The notes: a model not told the origin generated them from the sequence alone. A stretch of DNA of 64,000 nt from Poa pratensis (GCA_947311845.1 CAMZMU010000063.1:119089612-119153611), one strand, 5' to 3'; counted from the stretch's first letter, positions 44,607 through 56,993 are shown. Translations and numbers: made by a program.

Positions 44607-47600
44607 TGTAACAGCCCACCTTTGGTATTGTAAAATTTGAACCAAAATTTCACTTTTGCATTCATTCATGCATCATGGCATCATCTGTTTAAGTGTTCAA
44701 GTTGAAACAAAGAACTTGAAAACCAAGGGGAAACAAAAGCAACAAATTGTTTTCAAACAATTCCAATTTCAAATGAGGTTGTTGTGACAAATCAATTCTA
44801 AGAAACTTCCATATTTGTCAAGGAAGTTCCCAGAGTTCACAAATAATATTTTCAACTACTTTAAAATTAATGAAGGGTTGCAAAATTTAATTAAGCAATA
44901 ATGCCATACTCAAAACCAATGCACAAAAGTTGCTCAAAAGATTTTATTCGGAGACGCCAATTTTTGTGGAGCCTCTACATGATATGGGGAGGCTGCCCAA
45001 ATATTTTCAGAATTTTTGAAATGAGTTAAGTGCCCCAATTAAATCCTTGTAATGCTACTGGTTTTTAAAACAAAAACAGAAAAAGGACTTATGTGTAAAT
45101 GAGAAAAGAAACGCAGGGGGTTTTTCAGAAAACGCGCATCGTCTCTCTCCTCCCGCACGACACGGACGCGCCGATGCCGGCGAGCGAGGGAGGCCCCCCC
45201 CCCCCCCCCCCCCACGATGTTCCGCGTCGCCGCCCGGACCCCCCCTCCTCTCCGTTCCTCTGCGAAGGAGATAAGAGGCCCCCCCTCGCCCTCTGCTCGA
45301 CACCGCCCATCGCCCGAGCTTTTCCTCTCCTTCTTTCCCCACCATGGCCGTGGCCGAGCCGAGCACGCCGACGCTCGTCGCCGTCGATTGAGAGCCCGAG
45401 ACACAGATCGCGGACCACCACTAGCTCCGCCTCGTCGTCTTCTACCTCCACGCAGAAGGAATCGACGGGAGGAGCCCGCAATCGACGCCGCCGTGCAGTT
45501 TCTTCTCCGACCCCGACGCGCACCGCCGAGCTTCACGCCGTCGCTGTGGTCCTCCTCCGCCGCCGCCGTTGCTTCCCACGCGTCGAGGGTGAGTACGCGA
45601 ACGTCCTGGACATATTCGTCCCCCTCCTCTCCCCCTAGGACGCCGTAGCGCCATCGCCGCCTCTCGGCCGCCGCTAGTCGAGCTCGCCGTCGTTGTTTCC
45701 GGCGACCATACGGTCTATCCCGCCGCCAATAGGGCCTCGTTGATGCTATGTTTCGAACGCGTGCCCTCCCGGCCTCGCACGCGCTTCCTGTTGCCGCCGC
45801 CGTGCGCGGCTCCGCCGTGGTCACCGTGCCCAGCGCGCCGGACCTGGCTTTCCTCGCGGTCAAACGGCCGTGGGCCTCGCGTGCCCGCGTGGCCGCCCAC
45901 GTGGCTGCTGACCTGGCCTTGGTCCCACCCGTCAGTGGCTACGAGTAGGCCACTGCCCGGTGCCAAAAACGTTTCAGCTTTTCTCTGCAAAATAAAAGAA
46001 ATTGAAAACTGAAAACAGATCCAAATCTTTTCTTCTAAAATGCATAGTAAATTGAAAAATGAACCAAATTCAATGATTCAAATTCCTATGTGTAGATCTG
46101 GTTGTGCTATATCTGTTAACTTCAGTTTGGCATAAATGTTGTATTATAAATTTTGCACTTATTAAATAATTACAGAAAATGATTAATGAAATTGAAACTT
46201 TGAAAATTCATATCTTTTGTTCTGTTAATCCAAATTGAGCAAATAAGGTGTCAAAATGTTTGTCTTAACAAACTTCACACACCCATATTTTATTTGGGCA
46301 GAATGGAATTAATTTTATTCTCTGTTTTAATGAAATACTAAAAATGGCAGAAAAGAAATCCTTTTTGGAAAATCCATAACTTATTAAATAGTGATCCAAA
46401 AATTGCAAATAAGATATCAAAATGATCAGTGGAATAAACCTTACACTCTAACATCATTTTCATGCTAAACTAAATACTGGGATTAACTTTTTCTTGCACA
46501 TTAGAAAAAGGGCAGATTTAAAATGGACTTTATAAATTCAATAACTTAATATTGATTAATCAGAAAAATGTGTTCTTTATATCAAAATGCTCAGCAAATC
46601 AATACCTACCCTAAAACATCATGTCCATGCATGTTTGATGGATAATTAGCTACTGATCTAATTGGATTAAGCTACAGAAACTATTAAGATAAATATGGGT
46701 TTGTGCCAAATATTGCCAAATGATTTGGGACAACTCATCTAACCTGTTGATCATGATTATGCTCCATCAGTTGCATTAAACTATCATGTCATCATGTGCT
46801 TGTGCATTGCACCTGTTTGCTTGTGTGATTATTGATTGTTGTCTTTCCGATGTTTTTATGCATCGATAGATCAAGCAGTCGGGGTGCCACCGCAATACCC
46901 TGACGAACCATATTACCAGCCCGCTGAACAAGGCAAGCGTAATCCCCCCCTCTGAGCATGTCTCCTCCTATATTTCCGCACTTATTTTCCCCACTATAAT
47001 ATTGCATTCGGTTCCAAAGGTCTTTTGCTTGGATTAGAGTATCCTACTAGTTGCATTAGAAATCTGTTGCCATTACCTGTATCCTTCCTAATACCCATAG
47101 GATTGAAGTGTTGGCCTGAGATAAGTATAATTGTTAGGTATATGCTTAGCCATGCTTAATTTAAAGGCTTAGATGTTCGGTGGATGTTTCAATGTTGGAA
47201 CACTTGATGAGTGGCCGGATGTGATGGAAAATGGTGGTGACGGTTAATAAATTGCTGAAAGGCGGGGATGAGAGGCCACAGGGAATGTGGTGGGTTGTCT
47301 CGTTCTCGCCGCCTAGGTGCGAGTTCTTTACCTCTTGAACCAAGACTGAGCGTGCAACCATGCGTGAGGCCTATGCATTTGCAGGAACCCTCATAGACTA
47401 AATAGCTCGAGCGGGGCTAGCCAGGGTCCTCTAGTTCGGGCTTCCATTTGCGCGTGCGTGATGATGGTGGGATGAACTGAGATGAGGATTGTGGTATTAG
47501 GAAAATGAGTGGCCGTGGGGCGGGGTGTTGCGGGCACCTGGCAGTCCTGCCGCCACTGATGATCCTGGAAAGTCCTTAACGAGGGAGAAGTCGACACCGC

Positions 47601-48474
47601 TCCCACCCAGCCGGCTCTCCAAGGAAGAGAGCTAAAGGCCAGGCAATGGGCCGGACGGTACGTGTGGCAAACATTTGTACACCCCTGCAGGGTTAAATCT
47701 TTTCGAAAAGCCGTGTCCGCGGTTATGGACGACTTGGGAAGTGAAGGTAGGATCATAGAATAACTTGAACAGGAATGATTAAAAACTGAGTACTAGAGGT
47801 ACTACCAAGAATGCAAGGTTGACTTCCTCGAGGGTGATTCGGAGAGGTGCCTTGGTAGACATGTGCAGTGAATGATGGTGGTTGTTGATGAAGATGATCA
47901 GAAGAAAAGAGTTTACTTCTTACCCCCTTTTCAAATATTCTGATTAGTCGATGCCAGATGTCTCTTATAAAGAAAACCAGCTTTATGCAAAACAGCCATA
48001 AAACCTTTGGAAGCCACTCATCGAGCTAGTAGCTCTAATTAATCTTGCGAGTTCGTCGAACTCAACGTCGTTTGTTAATTTCAGTGGAGGACTTCACCGA
48101 CGCTGAAGGTGGGTTCTATGTGGACATCGACGAGTAGTCTGGGGTTCCCAGGTGGCAGCTTGGGACATTCCGGAACAGCTGGCGCTGGAATGTTTATCTT
48201 TAGGCCACTTAGGCCATATTTTTGGTTCTTGTTGTTTAGAACAACGCCCTTCGCTTCCGCATGTTGTACTGTTGGGTCTGTGACCCCTGGTTGTAATATT
48301 TGCTATCTTTCTCTATTATAAGAGTTGAACTATACTGCTTTGAATCGTAGAGTCTGTGATGTGCCAGTTGTTCCACAAGTCTTGATCTCTCTATTATGCT
48401 TGATAGTGTGTCCGGTGGTATCGGATAACCGGGGACACAGTATCACTGTATAGCAGTCGGGTCGGGGCGCTACA
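44607..48474. mobile_element. Element D: solo-LTR-like insertion of 3868 bp
   Basis: It starts TGTAACAGCCC and ends GGGCGCTACA, so the ends are TG..CA with an imperfect inverted repeat (TGTARCRSCCC). A perfect target duplication CGAAC lies at 44602-44606 and 48475-48479. The paralogous sequence at 49442-49466 lacks the insert and shows the empty site. No second LTR, primer site or protein-coding region is visible inside. It has a GC-rich, promoter/leader-like block (45100-45960) and AT-rich flanks. A long solo LTR of an unidentified family is the simplest reading; a non-autonomous element with unrecognisable LTRs is the alternative. The many ORFs in the GC-rich block overlap in all frames and are not credible genes. 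Confidence 0.75.
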
Positions 48475-48595
48475 CGAACACACTTGGTGTTTTATTCAGC
48501 AACAACACAAAACACCATCAAGGTTCTTGGCGGTTTGCACCATTATTATCAACAGGAGGAACTAGAAATTGCAATCCGCCAATCACTCAAAATAT
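48475..48595 (-). pseudogene. Duplicate of the TolB-like gene 3' flank, proximal part
   Basis: It matches 49466-49594 (cacttggtgttttatt, aaggttcttggcggtttgca, gaaattgcaatcc) and stops about 25 bp before the position of the stop codon in the intact gene. It lacks a ~30-bp piece present in the intact copy. Confidence 0.75.
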
Positions 48596-49060
48596 GTTCA
48601 TGTTTCGATAAAAATGTTCGCGGGGTTCAAAAAAGTTCACGTGTTAAAAAATGTTCACATGGTTAATATTTCATGTGTTTAAAAAAGGTTTAGAATGTTC
48701 AGAAAGTTAAGAAAATATCTGTTTAAAAAATTATTCGCGGCGTTCATTTTTTTCATTATCCAAAGAAAATGTTCACCGAGTTAAAAGAAAGTTCACAAAG
48801 TTTAAATAAATACTAACGTTAACGGTTTCAAAAAAAATTGTCGGTTTGAAAGAAGTTCACTGTTTGAAAAAAAAAATCAATGGTTCGTAATTATATATTC
48901 ATGTATTACCCAAAAAAAGGGAAAAATAAAAAAAAATAAAACAGAAAAAGAAACAAAAAAGGGAAGAAAAGGAAAAAAAAAAGAAACATGACAAAGCTTA
49001 AAAAAAATAAAAATGAATGGACTGGCCCATGCAGGGCAGCGCCAGCGCTCGCAAAGAATG
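48596..49060. repeat. Low-complexity stretch with spaced gttca words
   Basis: About a dozen gttca(c/t/a) words are separated by A/T runs (atgttcatg, gggttcaaa, agttcacg, tgttcacat, cgttcattt, tgttcaccg, agttcacaa), followed by long A-rich tracts to 49010. Probably decayed transposon sequence; no gene. Confidence 0.5.
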
Positions 49061-49617
49061 ATATATAGCGTCTGCGAGTTGGACCATGGAAAAAAAGCCG
49101 ACAATTAGGACTTGATCCAATGTTATGAAAGAATCTGAGCCCAAAGGTTTTTCAGCCAGTATAAAATATTCTCCTCTTCCGTTATAAATAAAATATATAT
49201 ATTGCTCCATGAAAATTAAACTTCTGCTAAGTTTCATATCTCTATGTATGTGTGTAAGCTTCTACCACTGTCGTCAAATTGACTTGAGGCACTACATCCT
49301 CGTGATGTTTACAGGTTAAGCAACAAGTCTGCATCAGTTTGAGAAGAAAAACAGTTTGCATCAGTTATCAGGCAGAAGTGAATACTTCTAGCCTTGTCTC
49401 TGACGCCGAAACTTACTGAACTTTAGCTGACGATAGTAGATAGTGAATTACACACGAACTCACTTGGTGTTTTATTATTCAACAACAACACACAACACCA
49501 TCACACTACTACTCCAGGTAGTGAACATCAATCAGGGTTCTTGGCGGTTTGCAGCATTATTCTCAACCGAAGCAACTGGAAATCGCAATCCACCAATCAC
49601 CATCACTTCCTCACTCC

Positions 49618-51558
49618 TCAGACGTCGCAGGTAAGCCACAGCGGCTCGTCGAACTCGCCTAGCGAATCGTCCGCGGCGGGAGGGCCCAGCGACAGCGACT
49701 CCACACCCAGAGCCGGGCCCCACGCCGGCGTGCCGTTCTCGTAGGCGTTGCAGGTGAGCCTGATCAGGCCGGACCCGTCGAGCCGGCACACGTACAGGTC
49801 GCCGTACGGCTGGAACATGTTCGGGCCCGAGATGGGCTCGGCGTTGACGGCGCCGAGGTTGGCCGTGAAGAGCAGCCACTGGCAGTCCGGGCTGAAGCAC
49901 ACGTGGTTGATCCGCTCCTTGTCCGCCTCCGGGCTCCCGGGCGGCCCGGCCACGTGCACGCGCCGCAGCCCCGTCCCGTCCGGCCGCACCAGGTAGATGC
50001 TGAACACAGCGGGGTTGGCCGCGTCGTGCCGGTTGGAGGAGAATGCGATCAGGCTCCCGTCCGGCGACCAGCTCGGCATCGTGTCGATCCACTCGCCGTC
50101 GGTGAGCCTCCGTATTGTGTCCTCGCCGCGCGCCGCGTCGACGACGTACAGGTTCTTGTGGCCCGAGCGGCCGGACCGGAACACCACCCACCGCCCGCAC
50201 GGCGACGCCGCCGGTAACGCGTCGTTGCCGGCGTCGGGACGGGTGAGCTCGTTGAGGGCTGCGTCGACGCCATCGCGGATGTCCGTGAGCTCGCTCAGGT
50301 CGAACTCGATGCGCGCGACCCGGACGGTAGCTTTATGTGTCTCGAAGATGGGGCCCATGGAAGTGAACACGACGCCGCTCTCGGTGGGACTCCAGGAGGT
50401 GTAGAACAGGTTGGGCTTCTCGGTGAGCACCCACCGCTTGGAGCCGTCGGTTCGGAGGATCGTCAGGCCGGGGGCCTTGAAGAAGTCGCCGTTGAGAGCG
50501 AGGTGCTTCGCGTCCGGGGAGAAGGATGGGAAGGAGCCGTGCACACGAAGCATGCGGAGGGAGCTCACCGGCTGCAGGCAGGGGATCACCGACTCGCCCG
50601 GCGCGCCCGCGCCGCGGAAGCGGTGGTAACCGAGGCGCGCGCCCGACGGCGAGATGAAGGGGTTGTAGTGGTGCAGCTCCGGGTTGAGAAGCGAGGTTAC
50701 ACAGGTGAATTGCTCCGTCTCCAGGTCGAACAGCTCGATGTGGCGGTGCGCGCGCTCCTTCCGGCGCGTCGCCACGGCGATCCAACGGCCACTGCCCGCG
50801 GCGGCAGGAGTGAAGCAGTGGACGCCCGGCGGCGTCACGCGCGTCTCAGCGCCAGAGGTCTCGAGTGTCTCCGGCGAGACTTCCACCCGGAAGACGCTCC
50901 ACCAGCCGTCATCCGCGACGCGGTGGAAGAAGACGGTGCCCTCCCCATGCCATGTCGGCCACCCGCCCCTCGCAGCGACGACGACGCGGCGCGCGGAGTC
51001 GGCGGCACGGAAGACAGCGACCTCTGTTGCCAGCACCCGGAAGTCGAACTCCCACGGCCTCTCGCCGTACGACGCGACGGCGACGCGCTCGCCGGACGGA
51101 GATACAGCGGGGCTCATGTCCACGACGCCCTGAGGCGTGACCCGCACCGTCTCCTTGCTGCCCAGGTCCGTGGCGTACACCGCCGCCCAGCTCCTGAACG
51201 GAACAGCCGGCTTCTCGTGCGCGGATACGAAGTACAGCAGGCCGCCCCTCACCGTGGGGCGGTCGTGGAACAGGCTCCCGTCCACGGTCGGCAGCGGCAC
51301 GGCTCGCTCGTCCGACCCCAGCCGGGACAGGAACAGGCCCGCCGAGCCGGTGCGCTCGGACACGAAGGCCACCTCCTCGGCGCCGTCGTCCGCGAACTGC
51401 GCGTTGTAGTTGACGGACACGCCGTCCGTGTGGCAGCGCTCCGTCAGCTTGTCGGCGGATAGGCTTTCTAAGGATTGCGGGACGGCGACGGAGAAGACGT
51501 CGAAGCCGAAGCCGGTGACGCCGACGGTGGCGAAGGCGATCGTGCCGCTGGGCTCCAT
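49618..51558 (-). CDS. TolB-related / PD40 beta-propeller protein, 646 aa
   Basis: A single intact frame from ATG 51558 to TGA 49618, intronless and strongly GC-rich at third positions like many grass genes. It carries several PD40 (WD40-like TolB) strands, for example SPAVSPSGERVAVAS near residue 150, FPSFSPDAKHLALNG near 350, PAASPCGRWVVFRSG near 450, MPSWSPDGSLIAFSSNR near 496 and HVCFSPDCQWLLFTAN near 555. It resembles plant proteins annotated as TolB-related or DPP6 N-terminal-like; their biochemical role is not established. No signal peptide is apparent. Copia element G lies about 345 bp upstream of its start codon, and a duplicate of its 3' flank lies 1 kb downstream. Confidence 0.85.
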   Translation of the reverse strand: MEPSGTIAFATVGVTGFGFDVFSVAVPQSLESLSADKLTERCHTDGVSVNYNAQFADDGAEEVAFVSERTGSAGLFLSRLGSDERAVPLPTVDGSLFHDRPTVRGGLLYFVSAHEKPAVPFRSWAAVYATDLGSKETVRVTPQGVVDMSPAVSPSGERVAVASYGERPWEFDFRVLATEVAVFRAADSARRVVVAARGGWPTWHGEGTVFFHRVADDGWWSVFRVEVSPETLETSGAETRVTPPGVHCFTPAAAGSGRWIAVATRRKERAHRHIELFDLETEQFTCVTSLLNPELHHYNPFISPSGARLGYHRFRGAGAPGESVIPCLQPVSSLRMLRVHGSFPSFSPDAKHLALNGDFFKAPGLTILRTDGSKRWVLTEKPNLFYTSWSPTESGVVFTSMGPIFETHKATVRVARIEFDLSELTDIRDGVDAALNELTRPDAGNDALPAASPCGRWVVFRSGRSGHKNLYVVDAARGEDTIRRLTDGEWIDTMPSWSPDGSLIAFSSNRHDAANPAVFSIYLVRPDGTGLRRVHVAGPPGSPEADKERINHVCFSPDCQWLLFTANLGAVNAEPISGPNMFQPYGDLYVCRLDGSGLIRLTCNAYENGTPAWGPALGVESLSLGPPAADDSLGEFDEPLWLTCDV

Positions 51559-51902
51559 TGCGCGGTGACTGAGCTGATCGATGCGATGGAGTGGAGTGTG
51601 TGGCAGTGTGAGTTGAGCTGTGCCGTGTGCGTGATCTGGGTGAGGTGCAGCGTGGTGGTATTTGTAGGTTCGCGGTGAGCGTGAAGCTTATCTGCTGGGA
51701 CTGGGAGAGCACTCGCTCGAGTTTGGCGTTGTTGCTTGTCGGATCACTCCGCTGTCCACTTCCGTGACTCCAGTGTGCACCTGGCAGGTGTGAACGGACG
51801 TATCACAAACGGAATCTGTGGAGCACGTAGGCGGTTCACAAGTCCATCACGCTCTAGTTACACCAGGGAGAGAGGGGTGTTTTGTAGGCCGGGGCTACAT
51901 GT

Positions 51903-52071
51903 TGTTAGAAGTTGTAATACACATGTAATACTCATATACGTGGATGATACGGTGTAGTACACCGATTATACACGTATACATCTTGTAAGCCACGGCAAGG
52001 GCTATTCTTGCCTAATATAACACGTACCCCGGACCTCCAACGAGGTCACGGTTCCGCTACGCGCTTTGACA
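51903..52071 (+). repeat. Element G 5' LTR
   Basis: TGTTAGAAG...CTTTGACA, 169 bp; differs from 57006-57174 by a single C/T. Confidence 0.95.
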
Positions 52072-52083
52072 TGGTATCAGAGC
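52072..52083 (+). other. Primer binding site of element G
   Basis: TGGTATCAGAGC, complementary to the initiator methionine tRNA, directly after the LTR. Confidence 0.92.
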
Positions 52084-52326
52084 GACGATCCACAAAACCT
52101 AGCCGCCGCCGCCGCTAACCTAGCCGCAGCCGCCGCCGACGATCCTTGTGATCGGAAACCTAGCCGCCGCTGTCGCCGCCGCAATAAACACCTCCACGAT
52201 CCCCTGTGATCGGAAACCTCCACGATCTCATCTGATCGGAAACCCAAAACCCTAAAAACCTCCACGATCCTCTGTTGATCGGAAATCCCTACGATCCTTG
52301 ATCGGAAAACCTTCCCAGGCACTCTC

Positions 52327-53370
52327 ATGGCGTCCTCCTCGGCGACTCCGACGACTCCTTTGGCTGCTTTAGGGAACCCTCCCTCCCAGAAACTGACTCG
52401 GTCGAACTTCTTGTTCTGGAAGACCCTAGTCTCTCCCGCTCTGCGCGCTGCTCAGGTTCAAGGACTGCTTGATGGAACCGACGTGGCGCCGGCGAAGTTT
52501 GTGGAGGTTGAGGATGAAGAAAAGAAGAAGGTCATGGTTCCCAACCCGGCTCATGCTGCGTGGGAGCTGCGAGATGCCACGGTGTTGAGCTGGATCATCA
52601 ATTCTCTCTCACCGGAAATCCTTGCCCATGTCGTCGGCGTGGACTCGACGGCTGCTGTTTGGGCCATCATCACCAACATGTTCAGTGCAGGCTCTCGTGC
52701 AAGAATCAATCAGCTGCGAGGAGAGCTCAACAGCACAAAAAAGAATGACCTCACCGCCTCTGTGTACTTTGCGAAGATGAAGGGCTTTGCCTCAGAACTC
52801 GCAGCCGTGGGCAAACCAGTTGATGAAGATGAGATGATTGGGTATATAACCAATGGCCTGGATGCAGGCTACAATGACGTGGTGGCTGCTGTCAACAACA
52901 ACAGCGCTATCACGCTTGATGATCTGTACGCGCAGATTTGCGCTCATGATACGCGCCAAACCATGCTTGAGGCGACAGGACAGGCGTCTGCGTTTGTCTC
53001 CTCTGCCAATGCAGCTGCCCGAGGGGGATTTGATCGCGGACGTGACAGTCGTCCGCGTGGTGACCGTGGACGCTCCAATGAACTCGGTGACCGCGGTGAC
53101 CGCGGTGACCGCAGCGCAGTGATCGTGGTTACGACTCAGATAAGCGCCGTGATGGAGGACAGAAATATGATGATCGACGCTGGGATGCTGATCGCCGTCC
53201 TCGCGATGATGACCGCCGTGATCGTGGTCGCAAAGATGGTGCTCGCAAGGACGATCGCCGTGATGGACGTCGCCGCGGCCATGGACGTGCCCCTACACCG
53301 TATGTGAATGTAACATGTCAGATATGCAAAATACATGGACATTCTGCATCGGCCTGCTGGTGGCTCTCAA
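52327..53370 (+). pseudogene. Element G gag
   Basis: From ATG 52327 the frame carries the copia gag region (KLTRSNFLFWKTLVSPAL, VLSWIINSLSPEILAHV, WAIITNMFSAGSRARINQLR). Near 53117, in a Gly-Asp-Arg repeat, the frame shifts. In the new frame an Arg/Asp-rich tract leads to a CCHC zinc knuckle (CQICKIHGHSASACW) at about 53311-53355. Confidence 0.85.
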
Positions 53371-55264
53371 GGATGATTCCAAGAGCTCCGATGATGATTC
53401 TGATGATGATAGAGAGGAGAAAGAAGCCAATGTTGTTGCTGCCTATGGAGTGGACACAAATTGGTATCCTGATTCTGGAGCTACGGACCACATCACCGGT
53501 GAGCTGAATAAGCTTACCACACATGACAAGTACAAGGGGCGTGATCGAGTACACACTGCAAACGGCAAGGGTATGTGCATAAGTCATATTGGTCATTCAA
53601 CATTGCATACTCCCCATAGTACTTTACATCTCAATAACATCCTTCATGTTCCAAATGCATCAAAGAACCTCATATCTGTTCATAAACTTACATTAGATAA
53701 TGATGTTTTTCTTGAGTTTCACCCATACTTCTTTTTCATCAAGGATCAGGCCACGCGAAGAATTCTGTTTAAGGGGCCTTGTCATGGTGGTCTCTACCCG
53801 CTAGTGCCATTATCTACCGGGTCCTCCAAGCAAGCTTTCGTTACAATAAAGCCATCGTCTTCCACATGGCATCGTCGCTTAGGACATCCTTCTTCATTTG
53901 TAGTGCAGCAAATTCTTAGGAAACATCAGATTTCGCATACTCCTGAAATAAACCCTTATGTTTGTGATTCATGTCAGCTAGCTAAAAGTCATCAGTTGCC
54001 GTATCCTGTTTCCACCAGTGTTTCTACTGTTCCTTTGGAACAAGTATTTTCTGATGTATGGGGTCCTGCACCTGCTTCTGTTGGCAAACATTTATATTAT
54101 GTAAGCTTTATCGATGATTTCAGTAAATTCACATGGATCTATTTGCTTAAGAACCGTTCTGAAGTTTATCAAGTCTTTTTAAATTTTCAAGCCTTGGTTG
54201 AGCGAAAGTTTCAGAAGAAAATAATCACCATGCAAACTGACTGGGGTGGTGAGTATGAAAAACTCCACAGTTTCTTCCAGAAAATTGGAATTACACATCA
54301 TGTGTCATGTCCCCATGCTCATCAACAGAATGGTTCTGCAGAACGCAAACACCGTCACATCGTAGAGGTTGGTCTTGCCTTACTTGCACATGCGTCCATG
54401 CCCCTAAAATTCTGGGATGAAGCCTTTCTTACAGCCACCTTTCTCATCAATTTACTTCCTAGTAAAGTGATTGATTTTGAAACCCCTGTAGAACGTCTTC
54501 TTCACACTAAACCCAATTATGACTCTCTTCGTATATTTGGGTGTGCTTGTTGGCCAAACCTTCGACCCTATAACAAGAGAAAGTTAGCTTACCGTTCCAC
54601 ACAATGTGTGTTTCTTGGTTATAGTCCTCGTCATAAGGGAGTAAAATGTCTAGACATCAAAACTGGTCGTGTCTATGTCTCTCGTGATGTTGTCTTTGAT
54701 GAAAATGTGTTTCCCTTTGCTGCACTACATCCTAATGCTGGTCGACGCCTTCGTAATGACATCCTTTTGTTACCTACTGATTCACCTTCTTGTACTCATG
54801 GGGATGCACTTGATGATCATATGCCTTTGCCTTTGCCCATAGTCCCTATTGTTACTAATCATGACCAGGAAAATATATCACGTGATGACTCAGATGACAG
54901 TGCTTCTGAAGATACACACAGCAGTGAAAATTCCAGTAAAAATGATGAAGAAACGGAGCAAAACCAAGAAGAACAAAATCATGCAGAAAATGACGAATCA
55001 GGTGCTTCGTCTGATGCAAATCTCTCGGATCATGCGTCTGCTGCTGATCCCGAGGTCGATTTGCCGGAAGACAGTGGCACAGACGCGTCGTCGATGCGCC
55101 CTTGTCTTCGTCCGAGCATGGTCCAGCAGATAGCGACGGCGGCCACTCCAGCGATGCCACGTCGTCGCCACACCCTCGTCCCCGACAGCGTCTGGCGCTG
55201 CACATGCGCACGGCGCTGGTGGCCACTCCCAGACCGCCACGTCGCCGATGCCATCTCTCTCTGA
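53371..55264 (+). pseudogene. Element G protease and integrase
   Basis: A long open frame. The protease active site is DSGATDHITG near 53471-53500. The integrase zinc-binding pair follows (WHRRLGHPS and CDSCQLAKSH near 53860-53990). The core shows FIDDFSKFTWIYLL, then TDWGGEYEKL, then QQNGSAERKHRHIVE. In the second catalytic block the usual SDNGGE Asp is retained but reads QTDWGGE. The frame becomes unrelated near 55080, where the spacer to RT is shifted and stops at 55264. Confidence 0.85.
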
Positions 55265-55439
55265 TTCTTTCGATTCGGTGGGAGAGGCTGATGATGCTTT
55301 TGCTGGATCTTCTGTGCCGCCTCCTGCTGCTACTATTTCTGTGGCTGGAGTGCGCACACGCCTCTCAAAAGGTATTCGACAACCCCGACAATTTAAAGAT
55401 GGTACTGTTCCATATACTGTAAAAAAGGTGTTGTTCGCT

Positions 55440-56466
55440 TCGGTATGCTTGCCTCCACAATGAACCACGCTCTCTCACTGAAGCTCTTGAGGATCCTAAG
55501 TGGCGCAATGCAATGGGGGAAGAATATGATGCCTTGCTGAAAAATAAAACGTGGCACTTGGTGCCTCCAAGTTCAAACAGAAATCTGATCGATTGCAAAT
55601 GGGTTTTCCGTATCAAGAAACATGTTGATGGTACGATTGATCGATACAAAGCTCGTCTCGTTGCAAAAGGGTTTAAACAAAGGTATGGAATTGATTATGA
55701 AGATACTTTTAGCCCTGTTGTTAAAGCAGCTACTATTAGAACTGTTCTAGCCATTTCTGTTTCTCGTGGTTGGAATTTGAGACAGCTAGATGTTAAGAAT
55801 GCCTTCTTGCATGGTGTTTTGGAAGAAGAGGTTTATATGAAACAACCACCTGGTTTTGAAAATGCTGATGCTCCACATTATGTTTGCAAACTTGATAAGG
55901 CTTTATATGGCTTGAAACAAGCTCCCAGAGCATGGTACTCTCGGCTCAGTTCCAAGCTTCAGGACTTGGGTTTCACACCGTCAAAGGCAGACACATCTTT
56001 ATTTCTTTATCAGAAGTCAGGTATTATCATATATATGTTGATCTATGTTGATGATATTATTGTGACAAGTTCTTCAGATGATGCTATTTCTGCCTTGCTT
56101 CGAGATCTCAATGAAAGTTTTGCTATCAAAGATCTTGGTGTTCTTCACTTCTTTCTTGGTATTGAAGTCAAGAAAATAGGGAATGGTCTTATTTTAACAC
56201 AAGAAAAATATGCCACTGAGTTGCTTGAAAAAGTTGGTATGAATAAATGCAAAGGTGCGCCTACACCTCTTTCTCCTTCCGAGCCGTTGTCTTTGGCTGA
56301 AGGAGAGCCTCTCAGTTCTGATGACACACAAATTATCGAAGTGTTGTTGGTGCATTACAATATCTTACTCTCACAAGGCCGGATATCTCTTTTTCGGTTA
56401 ATAAGGTATGCCAGTTTCTCCATGCACCGACCACTGTACATTGGGCAGCCGTCAAAAGAATTCTGA
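55440..56466 (+). pseudogene. Element G reverse transcriptase
   Basis: The frame 55513-56466 codes [71 protein letters not shown] and the catalytic [12 protein letters not shown], then [15 protein letters not shown]. It ends in a shifted C-terminus near 56340 rather than passing into RNase H. Confidence 0.88.
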
Positions 56467-56474
56467 GATATGTC

Positions 56475-56993
56475 ATGGACACTGTCAAAATTGGTATTAC
56501 TTTTCAGCCTTCCAAATCCACTCTATTGAGTGCCTTTTCAGATGCAGACTGGGCTGGTTGTCCTGATGATAGACGATCAACTGGAGGTTTTGCAATATTC
56601 ATAGGATCAAATCTGATTTCTTGGTGTGCTAAAAAACAAGCCACTGTTTCACGCTCAAGTACAGAAGCAGAATATAAAGCTCTAGCCAATGCTACAACTG
56701 AAATGATATGGGTTGAAGCACTCCTTGATGAGCTTGGAGTTCAGTTAAAAGAGAAACCTTGCTTATGGTGTGATAATCTTGGTGCAACATATTTATCTGC
56801 AAACCCAGTGTTTCATGCACGTACCAAGCATATTGAGATAGATTTTCACTTTGTTAGAGAACGAGTGGCAAATAAAAAACTGGACATCAGGTTCATCTCA
56901 AGCAAAGATCAGGTTGCTGATGGTTTCACTAAGGCCCTTCCGGTTAGAAATCTACATGAGTTTAGGCGTAATCTAAATCTTTGTAAAGTTTAG
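56475..56993 (+). pseudogene. Element G RNase H
   Basis: Codes [49 protein letters not shown] and [15 protein letters not shown], with the expected acidic residues. It ends at the stop 56993, just before the polypurine tract. It is in a different frame from RT. Confidence 0.88.

Noticed and set aside
45039..45990. Cluster of ORFs up to 274 codons in element D
   Set aside because: High-GC block with overlapping open frames in both directions and Arg/Gly/Pro-rich low-complexity products; no conserved motif.
46010..48070. Coding sequence in the AT-rich half of element D
   Set aside because: Only short unconnected frames, none with motifs or codon bias.
49532..51712. Large ORFs (up to 375 codons) overlapping the TolB-like gene in other frames
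   Set aside because: Third-position GC bias of the real gene keeps the other frames open; they have no motifs, while the minus-strand frame has clear PD40 repeats.
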